DNA of 64,000 bases from Pseudoalteromonas shioyasakiensis (GCF_019134595.1 NZ_CP077771.1:248001-312000); one strand, 5' to 3'. Numbered from the stretch's first letter, positions 8,415-18,205 are shown. Notes: generated by a model from the letters alone, not told the origin. A program made the numbers and translations.

Positions 8415-9269
8415 TTATTCTGCTGTTTCTTTAGGTGTATTGTTGAATACAGCTAGATGATAAATAATCACTAAATTCGCTATAAACCACAGATCTTTAA
8501 TTACAAATTGACCTAATCGCTCAAACACTGTAACGCTGCTAAGCGCATTCGGTGCGGTAATTAAAAAAGTTTGTGTCATGATAAATACCGAGCAACAGGC
8601 TAGCCCTGCAAGTAAAATAAGTTTCGCATTTCTGATATACAAGCCAACACCTAACAGCGCTACACTCAAAATATCAAATACGCCAATCGCATTTGATGCT
8701 CCTTGCACGCTAAAAACAATATACAACCAAGACATAAACGGTGAAGATTCAACAAGGCTAACAATCGCATTTGCTTCAAACGCAAAAAACTTCATGGCGC
8801 CAATCCAAACCAGCACTAATGCCACCGATGCATAATTTAAAGCAATATGCGCTTTATCACTCAAAGTATCTTTGTAAAACACAAATAAAAACAGTGGAAT
8901 AACAGCAAAATACTTAATGATCCCCTGCCCCGACCCAATTACAGGAAAGCCTCCTTCACTTGCAAGCCAACGATTAGCGCCAAACAGCGTAATCAAACAA
9001 AGCATTGATATAGCGAATGCAGTGATGGTCGGAAGCGCCCTATTAATAAACCCCAAATGTGAATGAAGGCTGGTAATGCCAACAAAGCAAAATGCAAAGC
9101 CTGCGATCATACTCATGATATGAGCTGGCACCTGAGCGTCTAATTTATAGAACGAAAAAATACTGCCAATGGCATTAGGGTTTGCTCCCAAGATAAAAGA
9201 CAAACCCAATAACGAAAAACTGATGGTGATAAGTGCAATCACTAAATTATTTGATGTACGTAAATTCAT
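8415..9269 (-). CDS. DUF417/RclC-like inner membrane protein
   Basis: The 284-residue protein has about eight hydrophobic helices. Its middle carries the DUF417 signature seen in E. coli YkgB/RclC: IGAMKFFAFEANAIVSLVESSPFMSW. RclC belongs to a reactive-chlorine-protection operon. An extra N-terminal half of about 140 residues makes it longer than RclC. It is divergent from an AraC-family gene, and RclC is likewise controlled by the AraC-type RclR, but no RclA or RclB gene is present. Function is therefore inferred only loosely. Confidence 0.7.
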   Translation of the reverse strand: MNLRTSNNLVIALITISFSLLGLSFILGANPNAIGSIFSFYKLDAQVPAHIMSMIAGFAFCFVGITSLHSHLGFINRALPTITAFAISMLCLITLFGANRWLASEGGFPVIGSGQGIIKYFAVIPLFLFVFYKDTLSDKAHIALNYASVALVLVWIGAMKFFAFEANAIVSLVESSPFMSWLYIVFSVQGASNAIGVFDILSVALLGVGLYIRNAKLILLAGLACCSVFIMTQTFLITAPNALSSVTVFERLGQFVIKDLWFIANLVIIYHLAVFNNTPKETAE

Positions 9270-9534
9270 TTAAAACCCTCTCTACTACTTGTTTAAAAGA
9301 CCTCAGTTAGGGATAAAAACATTCACACTGAATTAAAGTATAAGAAAATTCTGATAGTCATTTTTTATAAACCATTTAAAAATTATGAAAAGAATCGACA
9401 CTGCTTGATTTTATTTAGGCAAAAAATAAACCTCTTTTTTTCAATATCAGCAATTTTGTTCAAGTTTTTAGGTTGCCTGCTTCGCTATATTGGCGTAGGA
9501 ATAATAACGAAGCGCACAACCTTCAGGAGCATCT

Positions 9535-10365
9535 GTGAGCAAAGACAATCACTTTAAGTACATCAACAACGAACAGCATCAGAGCATCTCGATGTTGACT
9601 GCGACTATGAGTGATTTTACCTATGCAAAACATGCTCACGAAGAGTATTCAATTGGCATTACTCTACAGGGGCGGCAAGATTTCTTTTGTCGTAATGCGT
9701 TTTATAAAAGCGTACCTGGCAATGTCATTTTGTTTAACCCTGAAGATATTCACGATGGTCACTCTGGCACTGAGCAAAACCTAGAGTATCTAATGCTGTA
9801 CATTCATCCCGATGAATTTCAGCCTTTGTTCAAAGCACTAGGGTATAAGCAAGACTGCACATTACGTATGGCAAACACCTTGTATGCTGATCCATTACTG
9901 CGTAATCAAGTGATTAACTTATCAATGCTTTTACAAACCAATAGCACCAGCAAAATAGAGCGAGAAGCTGCAGTATTGCAAATGGCACAGTCTTTAGTCA
10001 GGCTCAACGGCAGCCTTGATTTACCGACTTTAAGCACCCGAGTTGATAGCTTACTTCTGCGCGCAAAAGACTATATTTTGGCAAATATCGACAATGACAT
10101 CTCTATTGATGACATTGCCCATGCCGCCACTATGTCGAAGTTTCATTTTATCCGCCGCTTTCGCGAGCACTTCGGTATTACTCCACATCAATATGTTTTG
10201 AACTGTCGTATTAATTATGCCCGTAGAGCGTTACAGGTTGGCCGCGATGCCACCAGCGTAGCGGTTGAATCTGGCTTTGCAGATGCCAGTCACCTCAATC
10301 GTAACTTCAAACGAGTATTCGGTATGACACCAAAACAATTTCAACTGCAATGGGCTCGTAGATAG
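9535..10365 (+). CDS. AraC-family regulator with N-terminal cupin-like sensor
   Basis: The 276-residue protein has an AraC-type ligand-binding domain at the N-terminus (HAHEEYSIGITLQGRQDFFCR, then PGNVILFNPEDIHDG) and a double helix-turn-helix at the C-terminus (ISIDDIAHAATMSKFHFIRRF and GFADASHLNRNFKRVFGMTP). The start is GTG, supported by CAGGAGC eight bases upstream. The LysE-type exporter gene begins 26 bases after the stop, so it probably controls that exporter and perhaps the divergent membrane protein. Confidence 0.9.
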   Translation: MSKDNHFKYINNEQHQSISMLTATMSDFTYAKHAHEEYSIGITLQGRQDFFCRNAFYKSVPGNVILFNPEDIHDGHSGTEQNLEYLMLYIHPDEFQPLFKALGYKQDCTLRMANTLYADPLLRNQVINLSMLLQTNSTSKIEREAAVLQMAQSLVRLNGSLDLPTLSTRVDSLLLRAKDYILANIDNDISIDDIAHAATMSKFHFIRRFREHFGITPHQYVLNCRINYARRALQVGRDATSVAVESGFADASHLNRNFKRVFGMTPKQFQLQWARR

Positions 10366-10391
10366 AGCTAAATGACTGATTTGGAGCTGTT

Positions 10392-10994
10392 ATGGCAGAT
10401 ATTTTTGCATATGCTATTGGCATTATGTACACCCCTGGGCCAATCAATTTACTCGGTTTAAGCAGTGGCTTAAATAAACAAACACGTTCACACCTTGGTT
10501 TTTTTATCGGCGTGGGTAGCGCGATGTTTATCTTATTTGTGCTGCTTGGCTACCTTGGCTTACAAGTGATCAACCCGCAGTTTTTGCCTTATGTGAGCTT
10601 AATTGGTTGCGGCTATATTTTGTATATTGCTTGGAAGGTCGCAAAAGCAAAAGTACAGGTGAGTGATACCTCAGCGGATGCCTCACTTAGCTTTTTCGAT
10701 GGCCTGTTTATGCAGCTATTAAATCCAAAAGCCTTGGTGGCCACTTTGCCAATTGCTACGATTCAGTTCCCAAGCGCAGATATTACCGGCGCTGCAATCG
10801 TATTTTGGTCTCTTATTTTAGCCATACTTGCTTTTGGTGCTCCTACAAGTTACTCGTTAGCGGGCTTAATGCTTGGCAAACAAGTATCACGACCGGGTAT
10901 TTTTAATGTGTTTAATAAACTGATGGCTGTTTTGTTGATTTATGTCGCGCTAATGATTGCCTACGAGCATGTGCTAACCCCGTTAATGGCCTAA
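10392..10994 (+). CDS. LysE/RhtB-family amino acid exporter
   Basis: The 200-residue inner membrane protein has the family hallmarks: MYTPGPINLLGLSSGL at the N-terminus, FIGVGSAMF, and the LLNPKALVATLPIA segment in mid-protein, with about five or six membrane helices. Members export amino acids or related metabolites. It directly follows an AraC regulator. The ribosome site GGAGCTGTT precedes the ATG. The substrate is not predictable. Confidence 0.87.
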   Translation: MADIFAYAIGIMYTPGPINLLGLSSGLNKQTRSHLGFFIGVGSAMFILFVLLGYLGLQVINPQFLPYVSLIGCGYILYIAWKVAKAKVQVSDTSADASLSFFDGLFMQLLNPKALVATLPIATIQFPSADITGAAIVFWSLILAILAFGAPTSYSLAGLMLGKQVSRPGIFNVFNKLMAVLLIYVALMIAYEHVLTPLMA

Positions 10995-11053
10995 AATTGA
11001 TCATCCCTCGCAAACAGGCATAATAGCGTTATTCAGCAAACGGTTATCACAAA

Positions 11054-11764
11054 ATGATGCAAGGCAATCTATCTATTCGTTCTTACAGTACTAAGCCTGT
11101 TAGTCATAGCCATGACTATCATCAACTTGTACTGCCCTTAAAAGGTGTGATAGCCATTAGTGTCGGTGATTTTCAAGGTAAAGTCGCCCCCGGTGAATGC
11201 GTGGTTGTCAAAGCCTCGCAAACACACCAGTTTACCGCAATGCCAGAGGCACGATTTGTGGTGGCCGATATGCCAAAGCTACCTGATAACCTGACTAATG
11301 CTGAGCGCTGCGTGTTTGCAATTAATCAATCACTTTGGGCATTTTTGCAGTTTGTGGCAAAGCAGCTTGAGCAAGCGGTTAATAATGAGTTAGAACTTGC
11401 CATGTTTAACACTTTCAATTTGCTGCTAGCTGAGCAAATTATGCAGCCCAAGGTCGACAGCCGAATTAGCGAGGCACTGCTTTATATTGACAGCCACTTA
11501 AGCACTCCTCTTCAAATCAAACACCTTGCCAGCATTGCCTGTTTAAGCCCAACGCAATTTAAACTGCTGTTTAAGCAACAAACCGGATTGACTGTCATGA
11601 ACTATGTAACTAAACAGCGAATGGAAAAAGCCCAAGCTTTGCTGAGTCATACCGACTACCCGTTACAGCGTATTAGTGAGTTAGTTGGTTACAATGAGCT
11701 CTCATCTTTTAGCCGCAGTTTTTCAAAGTACTTTGGCCTATCACCGAGTAAATTCAACAAATAA
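11054..11764 (+). CDS. AraC-family transcriptional regulator
   Basis: The 236-residue protein has a small N-terminal cupin sensor (HSHDYHQLVLPLKG, PGECVVVKASQTHQF) and a C-terminal AraC DNA-binding domain (LQIKHLASIACLSPTQFKLLFKQ and VGYNELSSFSRSFSKYFGLSP). It follows the LysE gene by 59 bases and precedes an EamA exporter on the same strand. The ATG at 11054 is used, and another ATG follows immediately. Effector unknown. Confidence 0.88.
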   Translation: MMQGNLSIRSYSTKPVSHSHDYHQLVLPLKGVIAISVGDFQGKVAPGECVVVKASQTHQFTAMPEARFVVADMPKLPDNLTNAERCVFAINQSLWAFLQFVAKQLEQAVNNELELAMFNTFNLLLAEQIMQPKVDSRISEALLYIDSHLSTPLQIKHLASIACLSPTQFKLLFKQQTGLTVMNYVTKQRMEKAQALLSHTDYPLQRISELVGYNELSSFSRSFSKYFGLSPSKFNK

Positions 11765-11862
11765 CTTTAGTTTTTAACGCCAACAAAACCGTCCTTTTTG
11801 TCAAAAACTGTGCATCGATTTTGATTATGCTTTTGATATCTTATATTTAAAGCGAATCATCA

Positions 11863-12789
11863 ATGAACCATACTATCGCGACCATTGCCGTTTTAGTTGC
11901 CAGTGTGTTTTGGGGCACAACAGGCACAGCCGCAAGCTTTGCACCAGACATTAGCCCTTTTGCAATAGGTGCGTTTGCGATGGGGTTTGGCGGCGTATTA
12001 CTTTGCCTAACCTCACTAACTCAGCTAATAAACAATGCAAGTACACTGCGTAAGCACTACAGTCTAACCCTACTTGGTTCAGCTTGTGTGGCTATTTATC
12101 CGCTGGCATTTTATACCTCTATGAATAGCGCTGGTGTGGCAATTGGCACCGTTGTTTCGATTGCCAGCGCCCCTTTATTTACCGTCTTATTAGAATACTT
12201 AATTGAGAAAAAGCCCATTGCAACCCGCTGGCTAGTCAGCTTTTGCTTTGGTGCGATTGGCATTGGCTTAATCGCGTTAGGTAAAGAGTATAACCCTGCT
12301 ACTAAAGGGCTGTTTAGCCAAAACATCGGCATTTTACTTGGCTTAATTGCAGGGCTTACCTATGCGGGTTATTCATGGGTTGCCAAACGTTTAATTAGCA
12401 AGGGCGTTCATTCAAGAGCGACTATGGCAAGCTTATTTGGCGGCGCTGCGTGTGTGCTTTTGCCTTCGTTATTGATCACTGGAGATACACTTTTTGCCAC
12501 AGTTACCAATACCAGCGTGGCGCTTTACATGGCCATAGTACCGATGTTTTTAGGTTATTGGCTATTTAGTATTGGCTTAAAAACCATAGCGGCTAGCCAA
12601 GCCGTGCTCATTACTTTACTTGAGCCTATCATCGCCACCATACTGGCTATAGTGGTTTTAAATGAGCAATTTCAGCAAATTGGCTGGCTTGGAATTGGCT
12701 TAGTGAGCGTTAGTTTGGTCATTCAAACGGTCAATATTAAGCAGTTCGTGAATACACTGCAAAAAACGCATATTGACGATTTAAGATGA
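11863..12789 (+). CDS. EamA/DMT-family permease
   Basis: The 308-residue protein has ten predicted membrane helices and two EamA halves. The first begins VLVASVFWGTTGTAASFAP. The second is around GLIAGLTYAGYSWVAKRLI and ends with LITLLEPIIATILAIVVLNE, the usual EamA end motif. It is likely a metabolite exporter. Its final bases overlap the start of the broken Rrf2 gene (ATGA at 12786-12789), so the two were once a coupled transporter/regulator pair. Confidence 0.88.
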   Translation: MNHTIATIAVLVASVFWGTTGTAASFAPDISPFAIGAFAMGFGGVLLCLTSLTQLINNASTLRKHYSLTLLGSACVAIYPLAFYTSMNSAGVAIGTVVSIASAPLFTVLLEYLIEKKPIATRWLVSFCFGAIGIGLIALGKEYNPATKGLFSQNIGILLGLIAGLTYAGYSWVAKRLISKGVHSRATMASLFGGAACVLLPSLLITGDTLFATVTNTSVALYMAIVPMFLGYWLFSIGLKTIAASQAVLITLLEPIIATILAIVVLNEQFQQIGWLGIGLVSVSLVIQTVNIKQFVNTLQKTHIDDLR

Positions 12790-13199
12790 GAAAAGACAGC
12801 CGACTATCACGGGTTTTACATGTACTGATCCATTTAAACAGTTAAAGTCACCCTGTCACATCAGAGACATTAGCAAACATGTTTATGACCAACCCTGTGG
12901 TCGTGCGCCGTACAATGGCGTTACTGCGTCAAGCGGGTTATGTATCGGCAATAAAAGGTCACAATGGCGGCTTGCTACTGGCTACTCCCTTAACAGACAT
13001 CACCTTATTTGATATTCACCAATCGCTTGGCGAAAAGAGCCTTTTTGTAATTGGTCTAACCGATGAGCACAGCAACTGCCCTATCGAACATACAGTTAAC
13101 AGCGCCCTGCAAAACGCAATGGATGATGCAGAAGCACTGTTATTAAAACGTTTTGCTGAAGTGTCGCTTGCAGAGCTTGCCAGTCAATTTAGAAAGTAG
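12786..13199 (+). pseudogene. Rrf2-family regulator interrupted by a nonsense codon
   Basis: An intact-looking Rrf2 start lies at ATG 12786: MRKDSRLSRVLHVLIHLNS. It is followed by TAA at 12843-12845 (codon 20) and then, in the same frame, SHPVTSETLANMFMTNPVVVRRTMALL and the rest of the domain to 13199. One substitution in codon 20 would restore 137 residues, the normal family length. A shortened product could start at ATG 12879 (106 residues), but it would lack helix 1 and part of the winged helix. The three clustered Cys of iron-sulfur Rrf2 sensors are absent; one Cys remains. Confidence 0.85.
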
Positions 13200-13201
13200 G
13201 C

Positions 13202-16200
13202 TTACCTTGAAAAACTTGGTGACTTCACAAACTCATACAACACTGTAATTGGCAGGGGTTTACTGAAGTAATAGCCTTGTACTTGAGAACACTCAAGCTC
13301 TTTAAGTATGTTCAGCTGCTGCTCGCTTTCAACGCCTTCAGCAATTGACTCCATATTTAACGCACTGGCTAAATCAATCATAGCTTTAACAATTGCTTTG
13401 TCAGCCTCACTAGGGTTTTCTAAATCATCAATAAATGATTTGTCGATTTTTAGCTTATCGAGAGCAAAGTCTTTTAAGTAATTCATTGATGAGTAGCCTG
13501 TGCCAAAGTCATCAATCGACATTTTAAAACCGGCTTCACGCAGTTTTGTAATCGTACTTAAAGCAAACTGAGGGTTACCAATGGCAATAGTTTCCGTTAA
13601 TTCAAGTTCAATACATTCAGGCTCAATAGAGTAAGTTTGTAATACAGAGATTAAATCGCCAAGCAGCTGCTTTTTAACAAACTTCGTTGCAGATAAATTT
13701 ATTGCAAAGGTCATTGCTGGCATGTTGTCGTCTTGCCACTGGCGAATTGTTTTAACGGTATTTTCAAATACCCAGTCATCAATTTCGCTAATGCGGCCAC
13801 TGCTTTCAGCAATGGGAATAAACTCAGCAGGTGATACATTGCCTAATGTTTCGCTGTGCCAACGTAATAATACTTCAACAGCCACCACAGCGCCTGATGC
13901 AATATCTATTTGTGGTTGAAAGACTAAATAAAGCTCATTATTTTCAAGGGCATAATTAAGGGCATTGATGATTTGTAATTGCCTAAGCCCAGATTTATTC
14001 ATTTCTTCGGCGTAGAATAACGCATTGTTTCTACCCTGCCGTTTAACCTCAAACATCGCTGACTCGGCCATCTGCAATAGCAGCTCAAACTCTTTACCAT
14101 CAATTGGAAACAGGGAAACCCCGACCGATGCTGTAACAACAATGAGTTCATCATTAATTGTCAGCGGCTCACTGATCACTTTTAATAAATCGTGAGTACT
14201 TTTATTTATAGCGCCAGTGGAAGTATAAGGCGTGATAAATGCAAAGCGGTCGCCTTGTAGTCGTGCAACCATAATCTGCTCACCCATAAAGTTACAAATT
14301 CGCGCACTCAAGCTTTGTAATACAAGGTTGCAACTTGCCATACCCAATGCTTTATTGAGAATTTTAAAGTTGTCTAAACCAATTAAAATAAAGGCTACTT
14401 TTGCATCAGCTTGAAGCTTAATGGTTTGCTCAAACTCCATCTGCAACTTGTCTTGGTTTGCAAGCCCCGTTAGCTGATCAAAATAAGAAAGTTGATGTAT
14501 AAGGGTTTCACTTTCGACTTCTTTGGTCACATCATGCTGAAACGAAATGTAGTTACTCACCTTCCCGTGCTGATCCTTTAATGGGTAAATGGTAGTTTGC
14601 TCAACAATCACTTTACCGTGCTTGGTCATGTTAACCAAAGCACCCACCCAGGCTTGTCGATTTTTTAAGTGCTCCCACATTGCTTGATAAACAGCTAGCT
14701 CAGTTTGACCGGCACTGATTTTATGCGGGCTCTGACCTATTAGCTCATCATACTCGTACTGACACATATCGAGGTAAGCGCGATTCATATACTCAATTTT
14801 TGCATCTGTATTGGTAAACATAATGGGGTGTGGATTTTGCTCAACCGCTTGAGACAATATGTGCATGCGTTTGTTTAGATTAATTTTATGAAACCATTGC
14901 CACACTGACTCAGCCCAAACCGTTAGCATGTTTTTATCTTGCACACTAAACACCTTGGTTTGATGCTGCAAAATAATGGCCATATGGCATTGACTATGGC
15001 GTATCACTGGCACCACTAACAATGAGTTAGAATCACTTGGTAACCCGTATTCTTTCGCATGTTTTCGGTTAACAATGACAGCTTGCCCACCCGCTATTTT
15101 GCCTTGTAACTTTTCAGTGCACACATCAAAAACATTACCTTTCTGGGCTCGATAATCATGTTGCTTTTGTTCGTTACAAATAAACAAGGCTGCGCCATCG
15201 CAATTGGTAATTTCGAGGGCTTGGTTTACAGCATAATTCAACAACACATCTTGATCGTCTTGAAACGAAATTTCGGTTAGCTGTAATAAACCCCGATTAA
15301 ATTTACTTTGCTGAGCAAGTGCCGCCATACGCCCAACTTTATCTGACACATCGCGGGCGTTCACTAAATACGTTGGGCCATCATTATCGTGTTCGAACAA
15401 GGTAATCGAAAATTCAAAATGAATAACCCAACCATTTACCTTTATAGGTAGAGTATTAACCAAACAAACAGCTGATTTTTTTGCCTCCATAAGTGTGCGT
15501 ATAAAATCTTGCGCATCTGATTTCGCAAACATGCTACTAATATTTTGCCCAACCATCGCTTTAGTAAACACATGGCTATCAGAGTTATCACTGAATACTT
15601 CACGAAAGGTACCGTCTTTTTCAAGCTCAAAAACAGAGTCTGGCAGTGCGGTAAGTGTTGCTTTTAGCTGATTAGAGGAATTATCTAGTGCTGCATACGG
15701 TTTGGTGACGGTTTCAACAAAAAGGATTTTATACAGTAAAAAGTAGGTGAGCCCTTTATAAACATGCCCAAAAAAATTAAAGGTGTTGGTGGTGTGTGAT
15801 GCATCATTAAACACCACAAAACAGGCCTCACTTAAAATAGCTAATAGGCAAACTAATGTTTTACCTGCAATATTTATATTTTTTCTGGGCTTACGAAGTT
15901 GTGTCGCAAACATCAAAACAGCAGCACCGTAAAGCGCTAAAACGAGTAACTCAATTAAAAACTTAATATAGCTACCGCCTACTCCTTCGATGTATATGTT
16001 CGGCAGTAAATCAGGAAAGTAAAAGAGTGTGCTTGCTATGAGCAAACTACAAAGCAACAAAGAGGTAAGTAAGGCGCGCGCATTTAACGGTTTATATTTA
16101 AGCCAAATCCCTGCTGCAATAATTAAAAAAGCAGCTCCATTAAACAACCGAGCAATGAGCCAAAAACTTAATACCAAGTTCATGTCTGCATTGCCTTCAT

Positions 16201-16510
16201 GCATGCTGTCATAAGCTAAAAAGTGTAATGAATCAAAAATAGCAACGCACAACATGGTGCAAGACAGTAGTAATAGTTTGAAGTTATTGGTGAAGTGCCA
16301 TGTATTCCAACCAATCGCAAATATTAAAAACGAGATCACAACTGAAAATAATTCGACGCTCGTATGCATTGCTACATAAAAAGGAATAGCAGCAATAAGG
16401 CCTAATCGCTCGAGTAGCAAAACAACAGCCAGCAACAATACCCCTACCGCAACATAAGGTACTGTGTGTAAAAGCTCTTTTTTATGTGATGGATGAACAA
16501 CGTATTTCAC
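13202..16510 (-). CDS. MASE3-PAS-GAF-PAS-GGDEF-EAL cyclic di-GMP protein
   Basis: This 1102-residue inner membrane signalling protein has an N-terminal MASE3 sensor with about eight helices (HTSVELFSVVISFLIFAIGWNT) and a PAS around 280-400. A GAF-like domain lies around 410-545 and a second PAS around 555-665. The GGDEF domain (about 675-830) has its motif reduced to QGDRF, so cyclase activity is unlikely. The EAL domain (about 845-1095) keeps the catalytic set: EVLLRW, INLSATKF, ELTETIA, IDDFGTGYSS, LKIDKSFI, AEGVES and QGYYFSKPL. It is most likely a phosphodiesterase. It converges on the Rrf2 remnant with two bases between. Confidence 0.9.
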   Translation of the reverse strand: MKYVVHPSHKKELLHTVPYVAVGVLLLAVVLLLERLGLIAAIPFYVAMHTSVELFSVVISFLIFAIGWNTWHFTNNFKLLLLSCTMLCVAIFDSLHFLAYDSMHEGNADMNLVLSFWLIARLFNGAAFLIIAAGIWLKYKPLNARALLTSLLLCSLLIASTLFYFPDLLPNIYIEGVGGSYIKFLIELLVLALYGAAVLMFATQLRKPRKNINIAGKTLVCLLAILSEACFVVFNDASHTTNTFNFFGHVYKGLTYFLLYKILFVETVTKPYAALDNSSNQLKATLTALPDSVFELEKDGTFREVFSDNSDSHVFTKAMVGQNISSMFAKSDAQDFIRTLMEAKKSAVCLVNTLPIKVNGWVIHFEFSITLFEHDNDGPTYLVNARDVSDKVGRMAALAQQSKFNRGLLQLTEISFQDDQDVLLNYAVNQALEITNCDGAALFICNEQKQHDYRAQKGNVFDVCTEKLQGKIAGGQAVIVNRKHAKEYGLPSDSNSLLVVPVIRHSQCHMAIILQHQTKVFSVQDKNMLTVWAESVWQWFHKINLNKRMHILSQAVEQNPHPIMFTNTDAKIEYMNRAYLDMCQYEYDELIGQSPHKISAGQTELAVYQAMWEHLKNRQAWVGALVNMTKHGKVIVEQTTIYPLKDQHGKVSNYISFQHDVTKEVESETLIHQLSYFDQLTGLANQDKLQMEFEQTIKLQADAKVAFILIGLDNFKILNKALGMASCNLVLQSLSARICNFMGEQIMVARLQGDRFAFITPYTSTGAINKSTHDLLKVISEPLTINDELIVVTASVGVSLFPIDGKEFELLLQMAESAMFEVKRQGRNNALFYAEEMNKSGLRQLQIINALNYALENNELYLVFQPQIDIASGAVVAVEVLLRWHSETLGNVSPAEFIPIAESSGRISEIDDWVFENTVKTIRQWQDDNMPAMTFAINLSATKFVKKQLLGDLISVLQTYSIEPECIELELTETIAIGNPQFALSTITKLREAGFKMSIDDFGTGYSSMNYLKDFALDKLKIDKSFIDDLENPSEADKAIVKAMIDLASALNMESIAEGVESEQQLNILKELECSQVQGYYFSKPLPITVLYEFVKSPSFSR

Positions 16511-16594
16511 TATAGTTTTTGACTATGTTTAATTAATACCCTTAGAAAAAAGGATAGTAAAAATAACTAGTAACGACAGTGAAATACCAAAAAA

Positions 16595-16630
16595 AGATGA
16601 GAGCAATGCGCTAAGTATGACTTAGCGCAT
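16595..16630 (-). terminator. terminator downstream of trhP
   Basis: ATGCGCTAAG (16606-16615) pairs perfectly with CTTAGCGCAT (16621-16630). On the minus strand a T-rich run follows after about eight bases. It lies a few bases past the trhP stop. Confidence 0.55.
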
Positions 16631-16636
16631 CTTCTA

Positions 16637-18022
16637 TTAAGCTTTATTGAATGGATTACGGGTATCTTGGTCGGCATCGAGATTACGCATCAAAATTGCG
16701 TGATCTAAATCGATATCTTCTGGCAGAGGAATTTTAACAATATGGCCTGAACCTTTTGCATCGCTAATGGCTTCGCCTTTTTTGTTTTCCATAAAATCTA
16801 GCTTGAAGTTGATATTTCCTTTTGGCGTCATAAGCTCAAGTGAATGACCAGTACAGAACTTATTTTTAACATCAATTTCAACTAAGCCATTATCGTTGCG
16901 GCCTAATACTTCACCCACAAACTGCTGTTTGTCTGACACCGAATGACCGTACTCATAGTTTTGATAGTCTTGATGTGCATGGCGCTTTAAGAACCCTTCG
17001 GTATAGCCGCGGTGCGCTAAGTTTTCGAGGGTTTTAAATAAGTTTGCGTCAAATGGACGTCCAGCAACGGCATCATCAATGGCTTTACGATACACTTGTG
17101 CAGTACGAGCAACATAGTAGAAAGACTTAGTACGGCCTTCAATTTTTAAACTATGCACGCCCATTTTCGTTAGTTGATCAACATATTGAACAGCACGTAA
17201 ATCTTTTGAGTTCATTATGTAAGTGCCATGCTCGTCTTCAAAAGCAGGCATGTATTCACCAGGGCGACCCTGCTCTTCAAGCATAAACACTTCATTACTT
17301 GGTGCACCATCACCTAGGGTTGGGATCACCGCTTTAGGGTCGATTTTATGCACCATTTCGCCGGTTTCATTTTCAGTGCCTGGTTTCACATCATAGTTCC
17401 AACGACATGCATTAGTGCACGTTCCTTGGTTTGGATCGCGTTTATTAATATAACCCGATAACAAACAACGGCCAGAATATGCCATGCAAAGTGCACCGTG
17501 AACAAATACTTCAAGCTCTGTATTTGGGCATAGTTCACGAATTTCAGCGATTTCTTCAAGCGACAATTCGCGCGATAAAATGACTCGTTCAATCCCCTGC
17601 TGAGCCCAAAAGTTCACTGTGGCATAGTTCACCGCATTGGCCTGCACAGATAAGTGAATCGGCATGTCTGGCCATTTTTCACGCACTAACATGATAAGCC
17701 CAGGATCAGACATGATCAGCGCATCTGGCTGCATCTCTATGACAGGCTCAATATCGCGTAAGTACGATTTTACCTTGGCATTATGAGGAGCGATGTTTGA
17801 CACCACATATAATTTTTTATTTTGCTCATGGGCTTCGTTGATACCGATTTGCAGGTTATCGAGGTCAAACTCATTGTTACGAACACGAAGGCTATAACGA
17901 GGCTGGCCAGCGTAAACGGCATCTGCACCATAGGCAAAGGCATAACGCATATTCTTTAAACTACCCGCAGGTGATAACAACTCAGGCGTAAAAGGACGAG
18001 GGGTCAAAATAGGTGACGACAT
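16637..18022 (-). CDS. trhP: TrhP, tRNA 5-hydroxyuridine synthesis protein (peptidase U32 family)
   Basis: The protein is a 461-residue U32-family member, matching E. coli YegQ/TrhP nearly end to end: the start PELLSPAGSLKNMRYAFAYG, then HLSVQANAVN and VFHGALCMAYSGRCLLSGY-like elements. The cysteine cluster includes the pair in GTCTNACRW, which in the family holds an iron-sulfur cluster. TrhP helps form ho5U at the tRNA wobble position from prephenate. I chose ATG 18022 over the upstream in-frame ATG at 18037, because GTGTGGAGC sits at the right distance before it. An FNR-like box precedes it. Confidence 0.9.
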   Translation of the reverse strand: MSSPILTPRPFTPELLSPAGSLKNMRYAFAYGADAVYAGQPRYSLRVRNNEFDLDNLQIGINEAHEQNKKLYVVSNIAPHNAKVKSYLRDIEPVIEMQPDALIMSDPGLIMLVREKWPDMPIHLSVQANAVNYATVNFWAQQGIERVILSRELSLEEIAEIRELCPNTELEVFVHGALCMAYSGRCLLSGYINKRDPNQGTCTNACRWNYDVKPGTENETGEMVHKIDPKAVIPTLGDGAPSNEVFMLEEQGRPGEYMPAFEDEHGTYIMNSKDLRAVQYVDQLTKMGVHSLKIEGRTKSFYYVARTAQVYRKAIDDAVAGRPFDANLFKTLENLAHRGYTEGFLKRHAHQDYQNYEYGHSVSDKQQFVGEVLGRNDNGLVEIDVKNKFCTGHSLELMTPKGNINFKLDFMENKKGEAISDAKGSGHIVKIPLPEDIDLDHAILMRNLDADQDTRNPFNKA

Positions 18023-18115
18023 GAAAGCTCCACACATCGAACCGAGTACAAGTCGGTTGCATGAATTAATACGATAATGAAGCGCGGCAGTATAATAACC
18101 TGCTCAGTAATTTTA

Positions 18116-18129
18116 TTGATCTAGATCAT
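18116..18129 (-). promoter_or_regulatory. FNR/ANR-type box upstream of trhP
   Basis: TTGATCTAGATCAT matches the FNR consensus TTGAT-N4-ATCAA at nine of ten defined positions. On the minus strand a -10-like TATTAT/TATACT region lies at 18089-18097, which places the box centre about 40 bases upstream of the expected transcription start, the class II activator position. The trhP start is 94 bases beyond the box. Confidence 0.6.
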
Positions 18130-18173
18130 GATTGGTGAAAACTCAGCAAACAAGCTGTGAGCCTATAAAAAGA

Positions 18174-18205
18174 AAAAAGGTGACCAATCCTATGGCCACC
18201 TTTTT
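18174..18205 (-). terminator. hairpin terminator downstream of the 18286-18774 gene
   Basis: AAAAAGGTGACC (18174-18185) pairs with GGCCACCTTTTT, with one mismatch and a loop AATCCTAT. Runs of A and T flank it on both sides. It lies about 80 bases beyond the stop of the minus-strand gene. Confidence 0.55.

Noticed and set aside
12879..13199. Short 106-residue Rrf2-like protein as the genuine gene
   Set aside because: The upstream 31 codons encode the missing family N-terminus in the same frame, broken only by one TAA.
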